From: Albugo candida
Lineage: Eukaryota; Oomycota; Peronosporomycetes; Albuginales
DNA length: 64,000 nt
Direction: 5' to 3'
Assembly (NCBI GenBank): GCA_040437565.1
Contig: JBDOQK010000041.1
Location: 124,001 to 188,000 of the forward strand
The notes below the pieces were generated by a model, which was not told the origin of the DNA, made no database searches, and worked only from the letters and a program-made list of their open reading frames with translations. The position numbers and the translations under genes are program-made. Below, piece after piece: positions 55,898 to 64,000 of this stretch (the stretch's first letter is position 1; each line of letters begins with the position of its first letter).

Positions 55898-56261
55898 TGC
55901 TTCTTTGTAACTTGAAATCAATTATTTTAGCCAATCAAAAGTGGCATTGACAGGCTCGTATAACGCATTATGTCCATGTCGTAGTCGTTCAGAGATTTGA
56001 TGCACGAAGTTTCCTGTGCAATTTTGCTCTTCTTCAAGCCGCTACTCCGTGCTGCCGCAAAGATATCGCAAAATTTCGCATATGAGAAACATCTAGCATT
56101 CCAAATTGCCTGAGGTATAGAATCGTCAGCTTAATATATGCCGAGGCTTGCTATATATTATCACGGCCACCGCATCCGGGAGGAAAGTAGCGATAATAGT
56201 TGACGGTTCCGAATTGTTGCTTGTACGGTAACACCGGTTTTTAACGGTATCTAGGTTTCAT

Positions 56262-57713
56262 ATGGAACGGCAGCTTTTGGTGCTTTCTACGGGTCAGCAT
56301 GTCGGCAAAACTACAGTGAGCTTGGGTCTGATCCAGTACTTGAAGAAGAAATTCGAAGGTTCAAATAAAAATATTGCTTATTGCAAACCTGTTGGTCAAC
56401 AGCATATTCCTGTCGGTGATAATTTGAGAGTGGATAAGGTACCCGCATTGAATTAGCTTGCATCTATGGTTACGCGCTGACATCAAAGTACAGGATGCGT
56501 ACTTATTCAAAGAATACTTCAAATTGGTGCACGACTATCAGCACATGTCTCCTGTTATATTTCCAAATGGATTTACGCGCGATTATATTGACGGAAAAGT
56601 GACATCAGAGCAGTTGTATCAGTCGATCCAGCGGGCACATGACACCTTGTATAGCCAAAGCGATTATTTGGTATGTGAAGGAACAGGTCATACAGGAGTG
56701 GGATCAATTTGTGATCTGAACAACGCTCAAGTTGCAGGTGGCTGATATTTATTTATCGTCGAGCCAATTCTGATGTAATTTTTGTTTAGCGCGTTTGGGT
56801 ATGAGCGTTATTTGTGTGACTTTGGGAGGACTTGGATCTTCATTTGATCAATTGACAATGAATCGGGAATTACTTGAAAAGCATGGTGTCCGCCTTCGGG
56901 TTCGTTTCTAAAAGCACGCACTCCGTTGGAGATCTACAAAGTCTTATTACCATACAATAGGGAGTCATTCTTAACAAAGTGAATGCAGAGAAGTTACCGA
57001 TGATAAAGGTACTGTTATCGAGAGACACACGAAACCATGCTGACATTGCTGGGTGTTTAGAACTACTTTTCACGAGCACTGCAACGATGGGATGTCCCGC
57101 TTCTCGGATGCATTCCGGATCTCCCCGATCTTTCTCGTCCCACAATGGCAGATTATTGCAAATTGTTTCGGTCTACGTTGATATCTGGTACACAATGGTG
57201 CTTTATACCTCTATCTCCCTCGCTAAACGCGATTGTATAATTAGGGGAGAAAGCGTGGTTAAGACACTTTTCCAGTATTCGTCTAGCTTTAGCACCGGTG
57301 GATGATAAAAATATTTTTAAAGCCATCCCAAAGCAGCTCGTTATCACAGTACGTTGATCCTAGAAGCAGTGCGTGATTCATAATTGAGACGTGAAATGAC
57401 GTAGCACACAGGTCGAATGGATGTGATTGACGCCATTCTGGGGAATCAAACTGCCAGCATTCCTCACGGAAGAGACTTACAATCCGGACTTATCATGACA
57501 GGATGGAACCCTCCGCCGGCAGACTTGAAGCAGAAGCTGGACTTGGCAAATATCCCGTGCATTTACGTGTCACCCGATAAAGCCGATAGCTATACGCTGA
57601 CAACTCGCCTGGCAACTTTCACAGCGAAAATAAGACTTGAAGATACCGATCGCCTAAATCTGGCAGCAAAGCATGTATTACAATCTTGCGATTTCAGTAG
57701 TATTTGTATGTAA
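56262..57713 (+). CDS. P-loop NTPase + DRTGG protein (Pta N-terminal-like), no transacetylase domain
   Basis: Complete only in this copy. Exon 1 starts MERQLLVLSTGQHVGKTTVSLGL, a variant Walker A like that of the BioD/Pta-N family, and NIAYCKPVGQQ. Later exons give VICVTLGGLGSSFDQLTMN, GVILNKVNAEKLPMIK and LQRWDVPLLGCIPDLPDLSRP, i.e. the nucleotide-base and switch regions of dethiobiotin-synthase-like ATPases. The last exon (57417-57713) reads RMDVIDAILGNQTASI, GLIMTGWNPPP and IPCIYVSPDKADSYTLTTRLATF, matching a DRTGG domain. This is the regulatory N-half of phosphate acetyltransferase without the catalytic PTA_PTB half; the KDEL receptor gene follows at once. The exon between 57183 and 57416 is unresolved. 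Confidence 0.72.
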
Positions 57714-57805
57714 CTCTGCAAATATCCAAGAGCTACTTATGCGTCATTGTGACTTGACAAACTCTCACAAGTTTCTAAATCACTCGGCAGGAACTCTGTC
57801 GCAAT

Positions 57806-58627
57806 TTAAGATGGCAACGCCATCTTTTTTCCGTGATATTTACTACATAAAAGATCACATTTGTCAGACATAATTGAGACAGATCTATCGGTGTACCTAA
57901 TGGCGTAGTAATAGAAGAAATCCACATAGAGAGCTGTTTGCACCATTCCGGCAATAAACATGAGCCATATCATGTGGTAAGACTTTTCCGTCGACGCCCG
58001 ATAGATCCAATTCAGTACATAGCATGATCGATAAATTCCCAGAAGAACGACATAATTGCTTGTAAGATTCTCTACTTCCCCATGCCTTTGAAGCAGAATA
58101 AGCTGAGGGACGATCGCAACAGCTTCCAAGTAAATAGAAAATGTCCAAAAAATCTATATGATTTTTCGTAAGTACGATACATTCGATCTTGATCAAGTCG
58201 TATACCTCCATAAGCTCAAAATGCTCGTTGAAAATGATTGCCAACAGGGCGCACGGAAGGACAGCAAATTTGAAGTGTAAAAATGCATCCTGTGTTTTAT
58301 CATACGAGCTCCGAAAGGGTTCTTTACACCGTATCACATAGACCACAGCGCCAGAAAACGCCAAAAACAGAAGCTTCATTGCCGTATTGTAAAAGCTCAC
58401 AAAGTGAGTGAATAGATCCAAATAACGTGTTATGAACACAAGGAGGAAGAGCTCTTGTGATTTCAGCGATATGCCTTATCATGATGGGAAAAACGTCGGT
58501 CAGTGATAGAAAAAAAGAACTTAGTGACTTTTGTACCAGAGGCAGAACGAGAAGCCAGCAATTTAAGCAGTAAGACCAGAAAGCTGATCAAATGCGTCAT
58601 ATCGCCGACGAAACGAAAGATATTCAT
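57806..58627 (-). CDS. KDELR: ER lumen protein-retaining (KDEL) receptor
   Basis: Exon 1 starts MNIFRFVGDMTHLISFLVLLLKL and, after an intron near 58470-58517, continues GISLKSQELFLLVFITRYLDLFTHFVSFYNTAMKLLF. The next exon, joined across an intron ending near 58156, reads IFWTFSIYLEAVAIVPQLILLQRHGEVENLTSNYVVLLGIYRSCYVLNWIYR and FFYYYAIRY. This is ERD2/KDEL receptor text over nearly its whole length, with seven membrane helices. It retrieves escaped ER proteins from the Golgi. The tail after YYYAIRY runs to a stop at 57806 and contains a KYHGKKMALPS end rather than the usual short lysine-containing tail. The longer frame at 58439-57897 is only partly right because it reads through an intron. 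Confidence 0.93.
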
Positions 58628-58700
58628 GGTAAATATGTAAATGTAATTGGAGCGTCGATGGCAGTGGCAGTGCTTTAATTCGTCAAGCCACGCGTTTGGT

Positions 58701-58870
58701 GTGGCCTTTTAGGTAATAAGTACGGTATGAATGGANNNNNNNNNNNNNNNNNNNNNNNNNNNNNNNNNNNNNNNNNNNNNNNNNNNNNNNNNNNNNNNNN
58801 NNNNNNNNNNNNNNNNNNNNNNNNNNNNNNNNNNNGTGGCCTTTTAGGTAATAAGTACGGTATGAATGGA
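58701..58870. repeat. Unmerged contig overlap around a 100-N gap (35 bp)
   Basis: Bases 58701-58735 recur as 58836-58870, flanking 100 N (58736-58835), upstream of the KDEL receptor. Confidence 0.88.
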
Positions 58871-59516
58871 TATATATGCAGTGTTGACTTAATTGGATGA
58901 ATGTTCGTTTTGTCACTATTTGCTTCTCTTAAATCGTTTTGGGTTGAAGCATAAGCGCTCAGCGTCAAAAATTCGATAATATCGACTTTCTAAAAGAAAA
59001 TATGATGTAGTTCCTCGTATTGTGTAGATAGCATGTTGGTGGGGGTGGTTTGACTTGCCTATTGGACTTTAAAGAAAAAAACTCGGCAAAACAGCGATGA
59101 TAACGAGTACACTCATCCGGTCGAATAAGTCATCTTACAACATATACAGTCGAAGGCCTTTTATCCAGAGTATTTGTGAGCCACACTACTGAATATGCTA
59201 CGACCTTCATTCAGCCTATGGTCTGGCATCTGGGAGTACAAGCTTATCGTGATGCAGAAAACGTTTGGATTTTTGTACAGGGCTCATTGAATGATTGAAG
59301 TCATTAGCATTGCAAATTGATACGAAAGTAAGTACATTTTAACCACATTGGTTTGCTTTCATTGACACCGCTTTTAGATGAATGACACAGCTACGAAGAA
59401 CATTGCTGACTTTTTATTTTATCACCTACAAATATTGGCGATGTTAGGAGCATATGTTGATACTTACTTGCAAGTAACATTCCATTAAGTCATATTTTTG
59501 GACTTTGGCGATAAAA
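58871..59516. other. Intergenic stretch between divergent genes
   Basis: About 650 bases. Frames are short and no motif is visible. It should hold the promoter of the OGDH gene. Confidence 0.45.
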
Positions 59517-62500
59517 ATGCGACTATTTTCCTATTCAAAAAGGCGAAAGACCCTCTGCGGCCTTCTGACGATATCGAGACGATCAAAGTCAAGGAATATC
59601 ATCCAGAATAGATTCATTATCAGCGCCTTGGTGAGAAAGCTGTGCACCATCCCCTCAGATCGTAAGCATCTTCCTATAAAGCAGAGTGATCCAAAAATTG
59701 AAGCGTCGGTGTTTTGCATCAATATAGAGCATTCAAGCAGCTCCATAGCTTCCACGAAAAAGAATTGGCTCACCGAACCTCTTAGCAAAGATAATTTGCA
59801 TTCACAAGAAGAGAATCGCCGCGTGTTAACTTTAATACGAACGTTCAAGCAGGTCTTTTGTCTCGCTATATTTCGCGCTGTCGGATTTTAATAATGAATC
59901 GCAATAGTACGGTCACTACGTCGCGCAAATTGATCCATTGGAGAAGCGTACTATCAACCAAACGCCATGTCAACAACCTCTTATCCCTTCATGTCGTAGA
60001 GAAAAAGCTTCCCGAATTGGAACGATGGATCAGTGGCGATCGATGGGTAGAGGTTCCTTTCTTTGATAACTTCAATCTTCGTAATATCGCTTCAGCGAAT
60101 TTGCTGGAGCTGACAACGTATGGTATCAAAGCCTCTTTCCTCGAAGCAAAAGATCAGCACTACCAACTCTACTCGTAGGATTCACCTCAAAAGATCTGGA
60201 CCGCGAGTTCTTCATCGGAGATGACTTGGCCATAGGACCCGTTGCGACATTGCGTGATGTAAGAGGGCTTTATTCATCCAGCTTCCGGTTTCTTGATAGT
60301 AGATTTCAGATTGTCCAGGAGCTTCGAGAGCTTTTTTGTGGTCATATTGGGGTCGAATACCAACACCTTCGAAATCGAGAGGCTGCTCTTTGGATCCGCC
60401 AACAGCTCGAATACCACAAGGTTTCCAAAAAATGCTTCACACTTGACATTTGATCACTACGTTTCTGTGTAGGAATTGGTGCTGAGTGAGACAAAAAAAC
60501 TGGCTATAATGAATGATCTCTTACGCGCAAAGCTCTTTGAGCAATTTCTTGGCCGTCGATTCTCCGGTGCCAAGCGATTCTCTATTGAAGGTGGTGAAAG
60601 TCTCATTCCTGCGCTGAATGAACTTCTTCAACATGCCAGTGCGTATGGAATCGAAGTAGTGCATCTTGGAATGGCTCATCGTGGTCGCCTGAACGTTCTC
60701 GGAAATGTATTGAAATGCCCATTCCATATGATACTGTCTCAATTCCAGCCGTACCTTCCCGATGAACCAGAGTATCCCAACAACTCGGATGATGTTCGTT
60801 ATCACCTCGGAACAACTTCGACACTAGACATGCCAAGTGGAAAAAAGCTTGAAGTGACATTAGCAGCGAACCCTTCTCATCTTGAAGCAGTCAATTCCGT
60901 CGTTCTTGGCCAAGCCCGAGCTCGGCAAAGGCTCCTGAAGGACGAAGGACGACGTGTCATGCCAGTTTTACTACATGGTGACGCGTCTATGTTTCAAGGA
61001 TCTGTTCGCGAGGCTTTTGGATTCAGTGCTTTGGCGGATTACAAGACTGGCGGTACCATTCATCTAATTATCAACAATCAGATTGGATTCACGACTTTAC
61101 CAAAACACGCTGATTCTGCTGTTTACTGCAGGTAAATGTTTGGCTTTTACCGATCACTTATTCTCATTAATTGTATTAGTGACGTTGCCAAGATTTCAAG
61201 AAGTCCGATCTTCCACGTGAATGCCGATGATCCAGAAGCGGTTGTCAAAGTTATGCGAATGGCTGTCGAATTTCGTCAAACATTTTGTTGTGATGTTGCG
61301 ATTGACCTGGTTTGTTATCGTCGACATGGACATAATGAGCAAGATTCACCCGAGATTACAGCGCCTCTCATGTACCAATTGATTAGAAATCATCCAACTG
61401 TGCTGCTGCTGTATCGCGAAAAGCTAGAGGCCGATGGGATTCTATCAGAGGAAGCGTACTCAAATATGGTGGCTGACTTTGAGAAACGCTTGACACTCGG
61501 GTTCAAGCGATCTCAGGAGCTTCCTATTTCCTGGAACAACCAAAGTAATACATGGGAGAAGGAATGGTTTGAACGTAGCTCACGTATACGACGTGGTGAT
61601 CAATCAGAAGCCTCAAGTATCATCGCCGCAGAGGAGCAGAAGGAAGAGCAGGAGAAGGCAGTTTTTAGCAACAACAAATGCATTCCAACCGGTTTTGATA
61701 AGGAAATGTTGAGTCTAGTTGGCCAGGAATTGTTTCGCATTCCAGACGACTTTGCTGCACATCCAAAAGTATCCGCGATTATGAGAAATCGACTTCGTGC
61801 TTGTGAAACAGGCAATCAGATCGACTGGGGAACGGCTGAAATGCTTGCATTTGGCTCAGTGCTTATTGAAGGTCGACATATTCGTCTAAGCGGTCAAGAC
61901 TGCGAAAGAGGAACCTTCAATCAGCGTCACGCCGTTTTGTACGATCAGAGTCAGACATCCGGCTTTCGACACTTGAGATATACGCCGTTGAAAGTGCTGC
62001 CGATCGCCAAAATTCGCAAACAGTTTGGATGGACAAAAACAGAAGAATCTCCTGGAAGTTTTGACGTGTGCAATAGCCCTTTAAGTGAAGAAGGAGTGCT
62101 AGCTTTCGAGTATGGCTACTCTTTGCAATGTCCGTCTGATTTGACTATTTGGGAGGCACAATTTGGAGATTTCGCGAACGGAGCACAAACGATTATCGAT
62201 ACATTCATTACTTCAGGTGAACAGAAATGGCAGCGTCCCTCGAGTATCGTGTTGTGTCTACCACACGGCTACGAAGGACAAGGACCAGATCATAGCTCTG
62301 CACGCATGGAGCGATTTTTACAGATGCATAACGAGGACCCGGATCACTTTGTCACGGATGTGGAGGACGCTGATAAAAAAGCCAATTTCCACGTGCTACT
62401 TCCAACTACACCAGCACAATATTTCCACGCACTTCGTTTGCAAGTCATGAAAGAATCCCCGAAGCCACTTGTGTTATTTACTCCAAAATCGCTTCTGCAT

Positions 62501-63027
62501 CATCGTCCATGCTCATCCGACATGAATGATTTCGGAATCGGCTCTTCCTACGTCCGTGTCATGCCTCCACATCCACAAGATCAGCTCAAAGTGACGGACG
62601 ATGCCCATGTAAGCTCGCGATTTTGTGAATTGGAAAATTTTACTCATTCCAATATGCCTTTCAGGTCACGAAACTGATTTTCTGTAGTGGGAAAGTCTAT
62701 TTCCCATTGTTGCATGCTTCTCGCAGTCGATCCATTCAACATATCGCCACCGCGCGAATTGAGCAGTTGGCTCCATTTCCATTCCAAGCTATTGCGAATT
62801 GCATAACCAAGTATCCAAATGCCCAGCTCGTTTGGCTGCAAGAGGAGCCAAAAAATATGGGGGCCTACACGTTCGCGGAGCCGCGATTACGAACTGTTCT
62901 GAGGCATGTTGGTGATATCCGTTCCGTGACATATGTTGGCCGACCTTCGTCCGCATCGCCAGCAACAGGACAGTATGAAGTTCATTTGCAAGAAATGCGA
63001 GCTATTATAGACCAGGCGCTAACATAG
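59517..63027 (+). CDS. OGDH: 2-oxoglutarate dehydrogenase E1 component, mitochondrial
   Basis: Seven exons. Exon 1 (59517-59851) has an Arg/Lys-rich presequence ([17 protein letters not shown]) and ends [10 protein letters not shown]. Intron 59852-59907 joins [13 protein letters not shown], as in human RGHHVAQLDPLG. A likely 27-base exon (60096-60122) leads to [19 protein letters not shown]. Then [147 protein letters not shown] and [14 protein letters not shown] follow. The TPP region GDASMFQGS is one residue shorter than the usual GDAAFAGQG. It decarboxylates 2-oxoglutarate in the TCA cycle. Other introns lie near 60421-60472, 61133-61178 and 62610-62665. Confidence 0.93.
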
Positions 63028-64000
63028 CAGAAAGCACGCAATGGCACATGATAACCCAATCCTGTGGTATAAATGAAGACATGTTCTCATCCAAGTATTC
63101 TGCGAGATTGGCTTCCCAGTAAGGAAGAGTGTTGTGAAGGTTGGTAGTGCAAATAGCAATTTAGAACCGTAACAAAACACTTACAACAGCTAATCGAATC
63201 TTGACAGCACTGCCAAACGTGGCACCTTTCGTACAATCCGAATAAGCCAGGCAAGAATGAATTGATATTGCTTGGTTGGACTGGATTATTCTATTCGCCA
63301 ACATCATCTGCTTATCGAATTACATTCTTTCATCGAATTTTCAAGGAATCTGTCGATGCATTCTTTCTTTTCCAATCCTATTTGAAAGCCTTCGACGATA
63401 TTTTCACTATCTGAGAATCAAACATCGTAAGGCGTTTATGCGCAGCCTTGAGCTCCATTTCCTCCGTTCCTCCACGTGCTTCATTTCCAAAATAACACCA
63501 GTTATTCAATTCCTATCCTTTGCCTGTTGCTAATGTCCAGCTGAACCCTGAGCTCCATAATTCTCATAACTTAACGTTTCGGAACTCAGTTGTTCCTGTT
63601 GAAAACGTTTCTTCCGCTGATCGTTGACTCCCAAAATCTTCATCTCGTGACGAGCACACTCTGATTGTGCCAGTCGAAGTGACTTCACTTCGAGCTTTTC
63701 CGTTATGGGCCACAATCTTTGCTAGCCGCTGTGAGAGCTTCCAAGTCGGTGGAACGGTTCTTTCCCTTAAAGCTGCTCTCCCAGTTTCTTGATAGCCTCC
63801 ATACGGTCTTTAGCGTTCTCCACTTATTCATCATTGCCTTATGCTTAATATTTTCGACGCTCTCGCCGAGTCGTCGGGTCGATGTGGTACGTGAATTGTC
63901 ATCTGATGATTCTTGCGATATACGCGTCAACTTGGTGGCCAGTAAGGCACAAAACGCGTTTTTTTTTCTCCCTCGCCATCTCAGATCCAGCTAAATTCAC
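63004..64000 (-). CDS. Unidentified multi-exon gene, continues beyond the window
   Basis: Coding-like text on the minus strand from the right edge: a basic/helical stretch (SSDDNSRTTSTRRLGESVENI, MMNKWRTLKTVWRLSRNWE, DLEALTAASKD), then KLEVKSLRLAQSECARHEMK and LGVNDQRKKRFQQEQLSSE. Further on come EMELKAAHKRLTMFDSQ, GATFGSAVKIRLAV before a GTAAGT donor, and finally EYLDENMSSFIPQDWVIMCH ending near 63004. The exon joins were not all resolved and I recognise no family. It would converge with OGDH, with 3' ends touching or overlapping by about 20 bases. Confidence 0.4.

Larger units (their letters stand above)
51013..57182. repeat. 3035-bp unmerged contig overlap around a 100-N gap
   Basis: Bases 51013-54047 recur as 54148-57182 (offset 3135) with exactly 100 N between (54048-54147). 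I see no difference between copies, introns and intergenic bases included. The overlap contains the GGTase-I beta 3' end, methionine aminopeptidase, the FAM210-like gene and most of the P-loop/DRTGG gene. Both outer genes are complete in only one copy, as expected from two overlapping contigs. Confidence 0.95.

Noticed and set aside
57897-58439. 180-codon frame as the full KDEL receptor
   Set aside because: Its second half reads through an intron; the receptor text continues in the other frame from about 58156.
59858-60178. Start of OGDH at the ATG near 59894
   Set aside because: That ATG lies in the intron 59852-59907; the spliced reading to 59517 gives the conserved [16 protein letters not shown] join and a targeting presequence.
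1-64000. CRISPR array, bacterial operons or prophage
   Set aside because: No short spaced repeats; genes have spliceosomal introns and eukaryotic families throughout.

Overview
The window is eukaryotic nuclear DNA, most likely from an oomycete and plausibly a white-rust (Albugo-type) genome. Genes are single-copy, tightly packed and on both strands. Most carry one to six very short introns (about 40-65 bases, GT..AG). The signs pointing to oomycetes are a papain-like protease fused to a C-terminal ML lipid-recognition domain, a giant multi-membrane calpain-like protein, and a plant/protist PRMT10-type methyltransferase next to animal-like genes (TMEM104, KDEL receptor, PCIF1). The genus is an inference from compactness and family content, not something shown directly.

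Layout. 0-11 kb: CaMK-type kinase (-), TMEM104-like carrier (-), mitochondrial aconitase (-), PCIF1 cap methyltransferase (-) divergent from ribosomal protein L3 (+). 11-17.5 kb: a gene-poor stretch with one tRNA-Asp(GTC), a GINS subunit Psf2 gene, and an RRM/CCCH RNA-binding protein. 17.5-29 kb: condensin SMC2 (-), a coiled-coil protein (+), Sec61 alpha (-), TAF11 (-), and a zinc-finger-like protein (+). 29-39 kb: a 2524-residue calpain-like membrane protein (+), an ATX1-type copper chaperone (-), and the papain-ML protease (-). 40-50 kb: SLC37 sugar-phosphate exchanger (+), RecQ helicase (-) head-to-head with STN1 (+), a GBP-like protein (-), a small coiled-coil protein (-), and PRMT10 (+). 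50-64 kb: GGTase-I beta (+), type I methionine aminopeptidase (-), a FAM210/DUF1279-like protein (-), a P-loop + DRTGG protein (+), KDEL receptor (-), 2-oxoglutarate dehydrogenase E1 (+), and an unidentified gene (-) running off the right edge.

Most are housekeeping genes: TCA cycle (aconitase, OGDH E1), secretion (Sec61, KDEL receptor), replication and chromosome maintenance (Psf2, SMC2, RecQ, STN1), transcription and RNA (TAF11, PCIF1, RRM/CCCH), translation (RPL3, tRNA-Asp, methionine aminopeptidase) and prenylation (GGTase-I). I saw no operon-like functional clustering, CRISPR array or intact transposon.

The assembly needs care. There are ten runs of exactly 100 N. At eight of them the sequence before the gap is repeated after it (28 bp to 3035 bp), so these are probably unmerged contig overlaps and not real gaps or tandem duplications. 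This produces two sets of false gene copies (PCIF1/RPL3 at 7.3-10.1 kb; GGTase/MetAP/FAM210/P-loop-DRTGG at 51.0-57.2 kb). The most interesting biology is the calpain-like giant whose catalytic Cys and His positions are both replaced, followed by the GBP-like protein without a recognisable P-loop, the stand-alone P-loop/DRTGG protein and the papain-ML fusion.
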